A DNA stretch of 64,000 nt from an uncultured Candidatus Saccharibacteria bacterium (GCA_948477625.1 CAOLNK010000003.1:1-64000), one strand, 5' to 3'; positions 1-9,087 are shown, numbered from the stretch's first letter. The notes: generated by a model not told the origin, from the letters alone. A program made the numbers and translations.

Positions 1-62
1 GTGAACATAATCGTTGGTATGGTTTCTCCCTCCGCTGCCTTAGTACTGTATTAGATATATAG
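1..62 (+). repeat. FISUMP-like variable cassette, 3' end only (copy 1, cut by window edge)
   Basis: Only the end of the cassette is inside the window. It shows the constant 3' block (CCGCTGCCTTAGTACTGTAT followed by TAGATATATAG), encoding RCLSTVLDI-stop. The last variable codons before it read RWYGFSLRC-like. The Nudix gene on the opposite strand ends 7 bases after it. Confidence 0.9.
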
Positions 63-68
63 AGGCAG

Positions 69-542
69 CTAGCCTTCCCACACCCCACATTCGCCATCTT
101 CTGGCGCCACGTCCTTCAACTTCAGCGCCACGTCAATCGCCACGCGATTCCCAAACATAAACTCATAATCATCTAGTTCCTCCGGCTTCACCCACCTAAA
201 CCCACCAATCTTGTGGTCATGCACCTCTATTCCCTCATCCTCCATCAACTCACAAATATAATAAAACACCACTGTATGCTGAATTTTATCCGGATATTCC
301 AACGTCCCCACATCCGTATACGGTATCAATTTCTTCACTTTTACCCTACAGCCAATCTCTTCCAAAATCTCCCGTGCAATCGCTTGCTCCGGCGTCTCGC
401 CGAATTCCAGCTTCCCTCCAGGCACTTCCCATAGACCGTTTACGCTCTCTAGCGCATCCCCTACGCGCTGGTCAATCAAAATCCTCTCCGCCTGATCAAA
501 CACTACCCCGTCAAACACATAAATTGTCTTCTGCGGCTTCAT
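69..542 (-). CDS. Nudix (MutT-like) hydrolase
   Basis: A 157-residue protein with a full Nudix box at about residues 41-64 (GG..E.GE......RE..EE.G), which binds Mg2+ and cleaves nucleoside diphosphate-X bonds. The exact substrate (oxidised nucleotide, ADP-ribose, other) cannot be read from the sequence. Its ATG overlaps the TGA of the upstream recombinase gene (ATGA), so the two are translationally coupled in one transcript. Length is normal for the family. It ends 7 bases from a convergent variable cassette. Confidence 0.88.
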   Translation of the reverse strand: MKPQKTIYVFDGVVFDQAERILIDQRVGDALESVNGLWEVPGGKLEFGETPEQAIAREILEEIGCRVKVKKLIPYTDVGTLEYPDKIQHTVVFYYICELMEDEGIEVHDHKIGGFRWVKPEELDDYEFMFGNRVAIDVALKLKDVAPEDGECGVWEG

Positions 543-1489
543 TCTGTCGTTTCCGTATGGAACCTATCGTGCACTTCCTTCAAATGTTGATCCGTCACGT
601 GCGTATAAATTTGCGTCGTAGAAATATCCGCATGCCCCAACATCGTCTGCACCGAACGCAAATCTGCCCCATTCATTAACAAATCCGTCGCAAAACTATG
701 CCTTAGAGTGTGCGGTGACACATGTTTGACAATCCCCGCTGCTTTCGCGTATTTCTGCACAATTCGTTCCACCGATCGTGGCGTCAATCGCCGATAATCC
801 CCACTTGTATCCACTGCCTGTGTTCGCTTACTATTACTCAAAAACAACGGAGCCAAAGTGTCCGTGCGCGCGTTCAAATACTGCTCCACCCAATCCGCCG
901 CCGACGGTGAAATAAAAACTGGTCGATCCTTATTCCCCTTACCTCGCACCAAGAACTCACGCCGCTCCAAGTTAATCGAATCGCGATTCAACTTCGTCAA
1001 TTCCGACACACGCAAGCCACCAGAAAATAGCAATTCAATAATCGCCCGGTCACGCAAACCCGATTCGGTCTCAGTATCAATTTCTTTTAGTAACGCTTCC
1101 ACTTCATCGAAGTGCAAAAACGTCACCTGTGGCCGCACGACGTGTGGCAATTCAATTAAACTCGGGTCTAGTGATTTTATCTCCCGCTGCGCCAAGTATT
1201 TCAAAAAACCGCGCAACGCAATCAGATGATATGCCTGTGTAATCGGCTTCAAACCTTCACCACGCTCATTCTGCACCCGGTTCAACTGCAACCGAAACTT
1301 CCGCACCAATTCGCGCGTAATATCTACCGGTTTTAAGGTATCATCTTTCCCTGCAATCTCCTCTGCCATTTCCAAGAACCGAAACAAATATCGCTCATAA
1401 TTCAACGACGTCCGCGTCGACCGCCCTCGCTCTACTTCCAAATGCTCCAGATAATCCGTAATCAAATCCGACACATACAGTTCTTGCAT
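539..1489 (-). CDS. xerC: Tyrosine recombinase, XerC/XerD type
   Basis: A 316-residue site-specific recombinase. Counting from an upstream ATG at 1495, the catalytic set is complete: Arg162 (SGGLRVSEL), Lys186 (RGKGNKD), His262 and Arg265 (HTLRH), His288 (LGHAD) and the nucleophile Tyr297 (TTQIYTH); the N-terminal SAM-like core-binding domain is also present. The start at 1489 is chosen because a TATAAT box (1496-1501) lies exactly 6 bases upstream, a spacing seen at many genes here, which implies a leaderless message. Its usual job is chromosome dimer resolution at dif. It is flanked by variable cassettes at 1-62 and 1520-1744, so a role in moving those cassettes is possible but unproven. 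XerC versus XerD cannot be settled. Confidence 0.88.
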   Translation of the reverse strand: MQELYVSDLITDYLEHLEVERGRSTRTSLNYERYLFRFLEMAEEIAGKDDTLKPVDITRELVRKFRLQLNRVQNERGEGLKPITQAYHLIALRGFLKYLAQREIKSLDPSLIELPHVVRPQVTFLHFDEVEALLKEIDTETESGLRDRAIIELLFSGGLRVSELTKLNRDSINLERREFLVRGKGNKDRPVFISPSAADWVEQYLNARTDTLAPLFLSNSKRTQAVDTSGDYRRLTPRSVERIVQKYAKAAGIVKHVSPHTLRHSFATDLLMNGADLRSVQTMLGHADISTTQIYTHVTDQHLKEVHDRFHTETTE

Positions 1490-1519
1490 AACCATATTAT
1501 AGCACAGTCATCCTCCACT

Positions 1520-1744
1520 CTACATGTCTAATACAGTACTAAGGCAGCGGAGGGAGTAGCCGCGCCAACGTTCACTATTGTGTGACGCAAAAATTACTGA
1601 TTTTGTAAATGCAAAATCATAAGCAGTTGCATTAGTACCAGACGTATAGATGCCAGCTCGCGATGTCCAACCATCACCGTTTTGGCCAACATATCCAAAA
1701 GTACCAGCAGAAGTAGGTAGTTCAATGACTCCGCTGCGCACGAA
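1520..1744 (-). repeat. FISUMP-like variable cassette (copy 2)
   Basis: Open from the constant 5' block (FVRSG) to the constant 3' block (RCLSTVLDM-stop). The variable middle includes GTFGYVGQNGDGW, a WTSRAG core and RWRGYSLRC. No ribosome binding site or conserved start precedes it. Its 3' end lies 18 bases upstream of the -10 box of the recombinase gene, so its terminal TGTAGA falls where a -35 box would be. Confidence 0.92.
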
Positions 1745-1862
1745 GCTGTAAAAACATCAAATTTACAACTTATACTTTGTGATAAAACAGAGGTAGAAAA
1801 TCAAGAACAGGTTGTAAAAATGATAAATTTACACAGTTGATTAGTAAATCAATTCTCTTTAC

Positions 1863-2090
1863 TTCGTGCGCAGCGGGTGGCTCGACTTACCTAACACTGC
1901 TGGTACTTTAAGGAACGCTGGCAGCGAAGGCCCCTGGTGGTCGTCGCGCGCTGTTGCTTATACCTCTAGTACTTCGGCTACTGCTTACTACCTCGGATTC
2001 AATGCGTCGACGGTCTACCCGTCGGGCGGCCCGAACGTTCGCTGGTACGGTTTTCCCCTCCGCTGCCTTAGTACTGTATTAGATATGTAG
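1863..2090 (+). repeat. FISUMP-like variable cassette (copy 3)
   Basis: A clean example: TTCGTGCGCAGCGG, then codons for GWLDLPNTAGTLRNAG, W-W-SSRA, AYYLGFN, VYPSGGP, RWYGFPLRCLSTVLDM and TAG. It is head-to-head with copy 2 across a 118-bp AT-rich spacer in which I see nothing else. The match is to the C-terminal half of the FISUMP (Fibrobacter major paralogous) domain; the N-terminal half, signal peptide and start are absent. A hairpin and a second repeat follow directly. Confidence 0.93.
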
Positions 2091-2101
2091 GAGTGTAAGT
2101 A

Positions 2102-2175
2102 GGCAAGGAGAAGACAGTCTTCTCCTTGCCCCGAACCGACACTGTGTCACGTAACTATCATTACGTGATATGTAG
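2102..2175 (+). repeat. Hairpin plus secondary repeat following cassette 3
   Basis: A 14-bp perfect inverted repeat with a 1-base centre (2102-2130, GGCAAGGAGAAGAC arms) is followed by a block (2135-2175) that reads ACCGACAC..GTC.CGTAACT, a CACGTAA/TTACGTG stem and GATATGTAG. The same arrangement occurs at 29063-29144 after cassette 11. The block ends in GATATGTAG, like the cassettes themselves. Confidence 0.75.
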
Positions 2176-2214
2176 AAAAAGGAAAGGCTGACCATATTTT
2201 GAGCTGGTCAGCCT
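2176..2214 (-). terminator. Rho-independent terminator after the small S18 gene
   Basis: On the minus strand a 10-bp stem (AGGCTGACCA with TGGTCAGCCT) is followed by TTCCTTTTTC. It ends the operon of the 65-residue protein and the small S18. Confidence 0.75.
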
Positions 2215-2237
2215 TCACATAAGTTACTTATGTTCCG

Positions 2238-2402
2238 CTAAGGCAGAAGTGCCAAATGTCGCGCCCGTTTCACCGCCGTTGTCAGCTGATTCTGCTGCTG
2301 CGGCGTCAACTTCGTCTTGTGTCTCGGTTTTATCCTCCCATGCGGATCCAAATACTGTTGCAAAGTTGCCACATTCTTATAATCGAATTTAACATTTGCC
2401 AT
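2238..2402 (-). CDS. rpsR: 30S ribosomal protein S18, short second copy
   Basis: A 54-residue protein beginning MANVKFDYKNVATLQQYLDP and ending [12 protein letters not shown], which is the S18 RNA-binding signature. It starts at ATG 2402 behind a strong AAGGAGG Shine-Dalgarno. A second S18 gene lies at 17932-18129 in the usual rpsF-ssb-rpsR operon; both share the R-A-R-H-L-A-L-L-P tail but differ elsewhere. Neither has zinc-binding cysteines. This copy is placed away from rpsF, next to a small unknown gene, and has its own promoter at 2781-2809. Paralogous S18 pairs usually reflect condition-specific ribosome composition, but here that is inference. Confidence 0.85.
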   Translation of the reverse strand: MANVKFDYKNVATLQQYLDPHGRIKPRHKTKLTPQQQNQLTTAVKRARHLALLP

Positions 2403-2499
2403 GTTTTTCTACCTCCTTATTCAAAGTCCGAATGAATCACCACACATGTTTCCGTCAATAACAAGTCATACGAGATGCATCCAATCACCTACTCTCCGT

Positions 2500-2697
2500 C
2501 TAACAAATATTCAGTTCTTTTTTCGTCTCAATCGCCAGTTCATCATTGTATTGCACGCACAACTCATATGCACGCCCACAAGTCGCCAGAGATATTTCCT
2601 CATCAACCTTTATCGCATACATACTCGCCCACCTTACAATCGTGTTCAGAGAATGACAACCAACAACTACAAAGTACCGCTTCTTCAAATCCAGCAT
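2500..2697 (-). CDS. Small protein of unknown function, 65 residues
   Basis: It begins MLDLKKRYFVVVGCHSLNTI and has three cysteines spread along its length, but I recognise no family. A consensus Shine-Dalgarno (TTAGGAGGAAG) sits 6 bases before the ATG and a near-perfect promoter lies 84 bases upstream, so it is very likely translated. It is the first gene of a short operon with the small S18 (98-base gap). Confidence 0.65.
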   Translation of the reverse strand: MLDLKKRYFVVVGCHSLNTIVRWASMYAIKVDEEISLATCGRAYELCVQYNDELAIETKKELNIC

Positions 2698-2780
2698 CGC
2701 ACTTCCTCCTAATTCTCAAAAATCTTATGATGTTTGGTACACCAACAACCAAGCTCAACCTTTCTCATGAGCCTATCAAA

Positions 2781-2809
2781 ATAATAGCACACTATACCAT
2801 TATTGTCAA
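2781..2809 (-). promoter_or_regulatory. Sigma-70 type promoter for the small S18 operon
   Basis: On the minus strand TTGACA, a 17-base spacer ending in TGTGC, then TATTAT. Confidence 0.8.
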
Positions 2810-2827
2810 GACAACACCAGGGTTTTC

Positions 2828-3691
2828 CTATATCCCTACCTTAATTAGCAACGGCAAGCAATTCCCTAATACTAGCACAATTACAAACGCCGCCACCAAA
2901 AACGGCCCAAAATGCACCACATGCCCTTTTTTCTTCAGCGCACCCGGAAGCGCAATTATATCCCCCAACAAATTTGCCAAGAAAATCGTCCACAGCGCCA
3001 ACCACCAATCCGACAGTGCCAACGCCAATGCTAGCGCCAACAACCAATCTCCACCACCCATCAGCCGTTCTTTCGACGCCTTATAAATCACAAAACACGT
3101 GCCCGAGAGAATCAACACGCCCCCTAGCGTACTCAAAAGCGCACCTTTCACATCTGGACTATCCGACAACTGCACTTCATACAACTTCAACACGCATACC
3201 ATCGCCCCAATAATAATCGACAAAATCAAAAGCACTGTCGGCAATTCTCCCCATTTCGCATCGTACACTGCTAGTACCATCAGCACCACTAGCAGAATCA
3301 GCGTCACAATGAAAATCGCCAGTCTCAGCGCTAAAAATTCCGGATGCAAAGCCAAAATCCCCCACTGCGTCAAAATCGGCAAAAGATATGCCCAACTCAA
3401 CATCAAAAACGCCACCGCCAAGCTAATTTCCGACAAAAAGTCTGCAATTCCAATCTTTTTATGGCAATTCCGACACTTCCCCCGCAAAATTAACCACGAA
3501 AAAATCGGAATGTTATCATACCACTTGATTCGCTTCTTGCAGTGCATACATACCGACCACTGCCCCAAATCCTTCTTTTTTATCACATGATAACGCCAGC
3601 GCCACGCCTGACAACACGCAAACGAGCCAAACACCGCCCCCAGGATGAACATCATCACTAAAATAAAAATTGTAATCGTCGTATCCAACAT
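2828..3691 (-). CDS. pilD: Type IV prepilin peptidase
   Basis: An A24-family aspartic peptidase of 287 residues with about eight hydrophobic segments. It cleaves prepilin leaders after Gly at the inner face of the membrane and can N-methylate the new N-terminus. The N-terminal cytoplasmic zinc site is visible as C-x-x-C...C-x-x-C (CMHC and CRNC), and the GxGD-type catalytic motif as LMGGGDWLLAL. It is the last gene of the pilus cluster, downstream of the pilin and separated from it by a terminator, and has its own -10 (TAAGAT) 6 bases before the ATG, suggesting a leaderless message. Confidence 0.9.
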   Translation of the reverse strand: MLDTTITIFILVMMFILGAVFGSFACCQAWRWRYHVIKKKDLGQWSVCMHCKKRIKWYDNIPIFSWLILRGKCRNCHKKIGIADFLSEISLAVAFLMLSWAYLLPILTQWGILALHPEFLALRLAIFIVTLILLVVLMVLAVYDAKWGELPTVLLILSIIIGAMVCVLKLYEVQLSDSPDVKGALLSTLGGVLILSGTCFVIYKASKERLMGGGDWLLALALALALSDWWLALWTIFLANLLGDIIALPGALKKKGHVVHFGPFLVAAFVIVLVLGNCLPLLIKVGI

Positions 3692-3726
3692 AATTCTATC
3701 TTACCATAAAAACTTTCCCTTACATC

Positions 3727-3750
3727 AAAAAAGCCCCACAGGGCTTTTTT
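3727..3750 (-). terminator. Terminator between pilin gene and pilD
   Basis: AAAAAAGCCC, CACA loop, GGGCTTTTTT. It is symmetric and can work on either strand; on the minus strand it lies 6 bases after the pilin stop codon. Confidence 0.85.
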
Positions 3751-3756
3751 GATCAA

Positions 3757-4350
3757 CTAACCGTTATTGCTACGACAGTAAGTCCCTGACCCCTCCAACT
3801 TCACCAAGATTGCATAATCGCGCGCATTGTTAGAAGGAATAGCCCGCTCGCCATCACACTTAGCTTTCTTCTCGATGTAAACCATATACTTCTCGTAGTC
3901 AGATGGCTGTAAGAAGAACTCATCCTCGTCCAAAGTTTCAATCGTCAAACCGTAGGCCCAACCCTGCGGATCAACAAATTCATTCTCCGTCGCATTCACA
4001 CCGTTCAAATAGTTCCGGATGAAACACTTCGCGGCATTTGGATTAGTCCGGCTACATTCCCATTCATCATCCATATTTGCCAATTGCCCGTCTTCCACAG
4101 CGTCCACACTGCCATCGTTTGGCAATTTGCCATTATTGTTGTTCTGATAATCCATCACCTTAGTTTGCACATTCGCCATCTTATTCCGACGCTCCGTATC
4201 CCGCTGGCTCCTCTGCAAAGATGGCAATGCAATGAACACCATCAAGAAAATCAAACCTGCAATTGCGAGCACCAATACCACCTCAATGATGGTAAAGCCA
4301 CCCATATCGCCAGTGTCTTTTTTGCGCATATTTTTACGTGAACCTGCCAC
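3757..4350 (-). CDS. pilE: Type IV pilin (major or minor)
   Basis: A 197-residue prepilin. An 18-residue positively charged leader ends in G, then FTIIEVVLVLAIAGLIFL follows, so cleavage falls at Gly18/Phe19 and Glu23 is the conserved E5 of the mature pilin. A long hydrophobic helix with Q/R/N-rich continuation is followed by a globular domain with four cysteines that could form disulfides. It lies directly downstream of pilC, with an AT-rich 77-base gap. Whether it is the major subunit cannot be told. Confidence 0.88.
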   Translation of the reverse strand: MAGSRKNMRKKDTGDMGGFTIIEVVLVLAIAGLIFLMVFIALPSLQRSQRDTERRNKMANVQTKVMDYQNNNNGKLPNDGSVDAVEDGQLANMDDEWECSRTNPNAAKCFIRNYLNGVNATENEFVDPQGWAYGLTIETLDEDEFFLQPSDYEKYMVYIEKKAKCDGERAIPSNNARDYAILVKLEGSGTYCRSNNG

Positions 4351-4427
4351 TATATTTTTCCTTTCTTTTAGTATAAGTACTTTAACTTAAACTTATTATA
4401 ACACAAGTCTCCCCACAACCCGCAGAA

Positions 4428-5636
4428 TTACGTACCAATCTTGCTTACTAGATTGTAAATTGGGAAGAGTACTGCGCCCACAATACCACCAGCCACCAAG
4501 GCCAGCACCACCATCAAGATCGGCTCAATCATTGTACTAATTGCCGCAATCCGCTCATCCAGTTCGTCTTCATATACCTTCGCCACCTTACCCAGCATTT
4601 CGTCAATCTTACCCGATTGCTCACCAGTTGCCGCCATCTGAGGCAACAATGGCAAAATATAATCTCGGCCTTTCAGTGCCACGCTCAATGGTTTACCACT
4701 ACGCACCATCGTTGTCGCCTGTGCAATCTGATCTTCTAGCACAATATTGTTAATTGCCTCACCGGAAATCGACATTGCCTCGAGCATTGGCACCCCAGCA
4801 GAGAGAAGCATCTGTGCCGTCCGCGCAAACCGCGCGTTATAAAGCCGTAAAAACAATCCCTTAAAAATCGGTACATTCAGCTTAAACACCGCCAGCCACT
4901 TCTTTCCTACATCGGTCTTACGGAACTGCAAGAAGAACCACACGATAATCCCCACAATCACCAAAATCAGCCACCAGAAGTTCATCACAAAGTTCGACAT
5001 TCCCACTAACACCTTGGTCATCCAAGGCAGCTCCTCGCCCAAATCACGATACAGATTCTCCACCTGTGGCACCACAGCAACCATCATGAACACAATCACT
5101 ACCACAATCACTAACAACACAATCGCTGGGTAAGTCATGGCACCACGAATTTTAGAAATCATCGCCGCATCTTTTTCTTGCTGCTCAGCCAATCTCTGCA
5201 ACGACACATCCAACGTACCCGACGCCTCACCAGCCGCAATCAACGACAAATATACCTTGTTAAACACCTGCGGATACTTAGAAAATGCATCATGTAGGGT
5301 TTTACCGCCTTCTACCTGCGCCAAAATGTCTTCAACCATAGCCTTGGTTGGTTTATCTTCGGTCTGCTCAGCCACCATTCGAAGCGCTGCCGACAACGGC
5401 AAACCTGCGCTAATCAAAGTTGCAAACTGTCGTGTAAAGATAATTCGTTGCTTGCTACTTACCCGATTTTGGAATTTTGCCAACCAACCATCCTTACGCT
5501 CCTCAGACACCTTCTGCGGAATATAACCCTGTTCCAGCAAAATCCGACCAGCCGCGCGCTCGTTCTCGGCTTGCACGCTGCCGCTCACCACACGGCCAGT
5601 CTTTTTGTCTTTCGCCTTATAGTTATATCGTTTCAT
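4428..5636 (-). CDS. pilC: Type IV pilus inner-membrane platform protein
   Basis: A 402-residue GspF/PilC-family protein with the usual duplicated T2SSF domains (about residues 65-190 and 265-390), three hydrophobic segments and the typical start M-K-R-Y-N-Y-K-A-K-D. It couples the PilB and PilT motors to pilin insertion and removal. It starts 2 bases after the pilT stop, so the two are co-translated. Length is normal. Confidence 0.93.
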   Translation of the reverse strand: MKRYNYKAKDKKTGRVVSGSVQAENERAAGRILLEQGYIPQKVSEERKDGWLAKFQNRVSSKQRIIFTRQFATLISAGLPLSAALRMVAEQTEDKPTKAMVEDILAQVEGGKTLHDAFSKYPQVFNKVYLSLIAAGEASGTLDVSLQRLAEQQEKDAAMISKIRGAMTYPAIVLLVIVVVIVFMMVAVVPQVENLYRDLGEELPWMTKVLVGMSNFVMNFWWLILVIVGIIVWFFLQFRKTDVGKKWLAVFKLNVPIFKGLFLRLYNARFARTAQMLLSAGVPMLEAMSISGEAINNIVLEDQIAQATTMVRSGKPLSVALKGRDYILPLLPQMAATGEQSGKIDEMLGKVAKVYEDELDERIAAISTMIEPILMVVLALVAGGIVGAVLFPIYNLVSKIGT

Positions 5637-5638
5637 GC

Positions 5639-7279
5639 CTAGCCTCTCGACAATCTATCAAATTCCGCCATATCCACGGCATATTCCCGCGCCACATCAT
5701 ACGCAATCACACCCGACTTCACATACTTCGCCAGCTCACGATCCATCGTCTGCATTCCCTGACTCATGCCCGTCTGAATCGTCATATCCAGCTGATGCGT
5801 CTTACCTTCACGGATAATGCTCCGCACCGCTGAGTTCGTCACCATGATTTCTGTCACTGCAATCCGACCGCCATCGATCGCCGGCACCAATCTTTGGCTA
5901 CAAATCCCCACCAAGATATTTGCAAGCTGTGCCCGAATCTGTGGCTGCTGATGTGCTGGGAATACGTCTACCATACGATCGATACTCTGCGCAGCGCTAT
6001 TAGTATGCAATGTCGCAAACACCAAGTGCCCAGTCTCTGCCACCGTAATCGCCGCCTGAATTGTTTCCAAGTCACGCATCTCACCAATCAACACTACATC
6101 GGGGTCTTCACGCAAGATACTCCGGAGTGCCGCGGCAAAACTATAAGTATCATAATGCACCTCCCGCTGCGCCACTACACTCCGCTTAGACTGGTGAGTA
6201 AACTCAATTGGATCCTCAATCGTAATAATATGTGTAGCTTTCTCGGTGTTGATTTTGTCCACCAAGGCCGCCAAAGTTGTACTTTTACCCGAACCTGTCG
6301 GGCCAGTCACCAAGACTAAACCATTTGGATGATCAGCAAAAGTCGACACCACACCAGGCAAGCCCAACTCATCAATTGTCTTAATCACATTTGGAATCAA
6401 ACGAAACGCAGCTGCCATATTCCCCTTCTCATGGAAGGCGTTCACACGGAAGCGACCCAAATCGCCAAAAGCAAAGGAATAGTCAAACTCCTTGTCTTTA
6501 ATCAAAATCACCTTTTGATTCGCATCCAAAGTCGAAAACACCAACTGCTGCACTGTCATATCATCCAATACCGGATACGATGTCAATGGCATCAAGGCCC
6601 CGTTCACGCGCAAAATTGGTTGCAAACCCACCTGCAAGTGTAAGTCCGAAGCATTATGCCGGATACATTCTTCCAGCAAAGTTTCAATCGCCAAACCATT
6701 CGTTGGCACTGCCACCCCAGCGATATCCACTGGTGCGCTATTTTTCTCATCATCCTTTTCAATCGCCTTCTCGATATCTTTCTTCTCAGTCTTCGCTACG
6801 CTACCCAACGGACGCTTGCCTTCAGCTGGTTTCACCGTAGCCACTGGCTTGCCCGCATCCTTCTTCTCCACCTTAGGTGCTACTTTTGGTGTATCTGTCT
6901 TTGGAATCTGATTCTCAATCACTGATGACTTAGCCGTCAAATCTTTAGGTGCTTCTTCAGCTGCCAATTTTGGCTCAGGAATATCCGACATACTCACACC
7001 ATTAGTCGATGTCGTATTTACTGACGCACTATTCATTTGCATATCTGGCGCCGGCATTGCATCAGCTGCTGGAATTGCTGGATTAGGTACACTTGGAGCC
7101 GGAGCTACATTCTGCGCCGGCATTGCCTGTGTTGGCATACCATATCCTTCCCCACTAGGCACTGGGCCCATTGGAGGCATCGCGCTCGATACCGGAACAT
7201 TATTGATATCCGGAATGTCCGCCGGTGCAAACGGTGAAGTTGGTGTCGTCATATTTGTATTTTGCATGCCATTATCCAT
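5639..7279 (-). CDS. pilT: Pilus retraction ATPase with long N-terminal extension
   Basis: A 546-residue PilT/PilU-family hexameric ATPase that drives pilus retraction. Walker A GPTGSGKST is at residues 326-334, followed by the Asp box, Walker B (LIGEMRDLET) and His box (HTNSAAQ). The first ~195 residues are an unusual low-complexity Pro/Ala/Met-rich and then Lys/Glu-rich extension; normal PilT is about 340-370 residues. The extension may bind partners, but no function is visible. A TAAAAT box lies 6 bases before the ATG, so transcription may also start here. Located between pilB and pilC. Confidence 0.93.
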   Translation of the reverse strand: MDNGMQNTNMTTPTSPFAPADIPDINNVPVSSAMPPMGPVPSGEGYGMPTQAMPAQNVAPAPSVPNPAIPAADAMPAPDMQMNSASVNTTSTNGVSMSDIPEPKLAAEEAPKDLTAKSSVIENQIPKTDTPKVAPKVEKKDAGKPVATVKPAEGKRPLGSVAKTEKKDIEKAIEKDDEKNSAPVDIAGVAVPTNGLAIETLLEECIRHNASDLHLQVGLQPILRVNGALMPLTSYPVLDDMTVQQLVFSTLDANQKVILIKDKEFDYSFAFGDLGRFRVNAFHEKGNMAAAFRLIPNVIKTIDELGLPGVVSTFADHPNGLVLVTGPTGSGKSTTLAALVDKINTEKATHIITIEDPIEFTHQSKRSVVAQREVHYDTYSFAAALRSILREDPDVVLIGEMRDLETIQAAITVAETGHLVFATLHTNSAAQSIDRMVDVFPAHQQPQIRAQLANILVGICSQRLVPAIDGGRIAVTEIMVTNSAVRSIIREGKTHQLDMTIQTGMSQGMQTMDRELAKYVKSGVIAYDVAREYAVDMAEFDRLSRG

Positions 7280-7320
7280 ATCTTTATTTTACCATAAGCC
7301 TTTCACTTTTATAACTATTA

Positions 7321-9087
7321 CTATGCCAAATCGCTCGCCACCCGGTTTACTTCTTCCATCGTCGTAATCCCCGACAACGCCTTGAGCATTCCGTCTTGAC
7401 GCATCGTCACAGTCCCCTTCTCTTTTGCTAAACGCATCACTTCAGCTGATGTCGCGTGTGAAATAATCAACTTCTGAATGTCCTCATCTACATCAATTGC
7501 CTCATACAAGCCTGCCCGGCCCGAATATCCGCCTGGCGCATCTTGATCTTCCACGCCTTTCACCAAAGTATAAGAGTTCTGGTTCGCCAACGGCAAGCCT
7601 GCATACCCCAAATCTTCACTCACCTCAGCCACATCTTCTTGTGATTTTGGCAATAAGCCACCCACCACGTTATTAATTTCCTCAGTTTGCATCTCCGTAC
7701 TTTGTAAAGTTGTACGCTTCTCTGCCACTCGTCGCACCAAGCGCTGACCAATCACTGTGTTCAAAGTCGATGCCAACAAAAACGGCTCAATCCCCATATC
7801 CAGCAAACGTGGCAAAATACCCGCCGCCGAGTTGGTGTGCAAAGTAGAAAACACCAAGTGCCCCGTAAGCGACGCTTGCACCGCCAAGTTCGCTGTCTCT
7901 GAGTCACGAATCTCACCTACCATCACCACATCCGGATCTTGACGCAAGATACTCCGAAGACCCGAAGCAAATGTCAGACCCGCATCCAAGTTCACCTGAA
8001 TCTGGTTCACTCCATCCATCTTGTATTCCACTGGATCTTCCAGCGTCACAATGTTAATCCGCTCACTCTTAATCTTCTTAATCAACGCATACAGAGTCGT
8101 AGACTTACCCGAACCCGTCGGGCCAGAAGTCAAAATCATCCCATTTGGCCGGCTAATTCCTTGCATCACCGCCCGAAGCGCGCGACCCGTCATGCCCATA
8201 CCCTCAATTTCCATCGAAGTACCGGATTTATCCAACAAACGAATCACCACCTGCTCTCCCCACACCACTGGAGAAATTGCAATACGCAGGTCCACTTCTT
8301 TATCGCTCACCATCACCGCAAACTGACCATCTTGCGGAATCCGGTGCTCATCAATCTTAAGATTCGACAAAATCTTAATCCGCGATACCAACGCCGGCTC
8401 AATTGCCTTGGGTAGTTCCATTACTTTTCTGAGCACACCATCAATCCGGCACCGAATCACCAACGCATTCTCCAACGGCTCAATATGCACATCTGAAGCC
8501 TTGCTCTTCACTGCAAACTCCAAAATCGACGTCAAAGCCTTAGAAATCGGTGAATCTTGCGTAATCGTTTTTACATTAGCACTCGCCGCCTTTTGTGCCA
8601 CCTCTTGATTGGTCACCTTCACGGCTTGCGCCACACCAGTAAAGTCACCCTTATACTGTCGCAACACCGCCTGAATCCCGTCACTCGAAGACATCACCGC
8701 TCGCACTGGTCGTCCAGTGAAAGTCGAAAGGTAATCTACTGCTTGCACGTTCCCCACATCAAGCATCGCCACCACTAGCTGACCATTACTCTCTCCTAAT
8801 GGCACCACCATACTCCGCTCTGCCACATCGTATGGCAAAAGTTTCAGTACATTCTGATCCATCTCTACGTCTTTGAGATTGACGTAGAGCACCCCCATAA
8901 TCGTCGCCGTCGCATGCACAATCATCTCGTTAGTCACGAGTTTTTTATTGGACAGAGTGGCCAATAGTGGCTGCTTTGTCTGCGCTACTTCCTGCTGGGT
9001 TTGCGCCACTTCGTTCGCATCAACCAACCCCTCGTTCACGAGGAGTTGTATCACCCGATCTAGCCCATCCTTTGTTAGCAATGCCAC
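7321..9087 (-). CDS. pilB: Pilus extension ATPase
   Basis: A 588-residue GspE/PilB-family ATPase. An MshEN-like N-terminal domain (about residues 1-150) precedes the motor domain, with Walker A at residues 322-330 (GPTGSGKST), Walker B (MVGEIRDSET) and the His box. The zinc tetracysteine (CxxC...CxxC) usual between the His box and the C-terminus of PilB is absent: that stretch is a long Glu/Gln-rich insert without any cysteine. MshEN domains in other species bind cyclic-di-GMP; the key residues were not checked. Confidence 0.92.
   Translation of the reverse strand: MALLTKDGLDRVIQLLVNEGLVDANEVAQTQQEVAQTKQPLLATLSNKKLVTNEMIVHATATIMGVLYVNLKDVEMDQNVLKLLPYDVAERSMVVPLGESNGQLVVAMLDVGNVQAVDYLSTFTGRPVRAVMSSSDGIQAVLRQYKGDFTGVAQAVKVTNQEVAQKAASANVKTITQDSPISKALTSILEFAVKSKASDVHIEPLENALVIRCRIDGVLRKVMELPKAIEPALVSRIKILSNLKIDEHRIPQDGQFAVMVSDKEVDLRIAISPVVWGEQVVIRLLDKSGTSMEIEGMGMTGRALRAVMQGISRPNGMILTSGPTGSGKSTTLYALIKKIKSERINIVTLEDPVEYKMDGVNQIQVNLDAGLTFASGLRSILRQDPDVVMVGEIRDSETANLAVQASLTGHLVFSTLHTNSAAGILPRLLDMGIEPFLLASTLNTVIGQRLVRRVAEKRTTLQSTEMQTEEINNVVGGLLPKSQEDVAEVSEDLGYAGLPLANQNSYTLVKGVEDQDAPGGYSGRAGLYEAIDVDEDIQKLIISHATSAEVMRLAKEKGTVTMRQDGMLKALSGITTMEEVNRVASDLA

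Noticed and set aside
1749..1862. A bidirectional promoter or origin between the head-to-head cassettes 2 and 3
   Set aside because: The spacer is AT-rich but has no convincing promoter, DnaA-box cluster or repeat.
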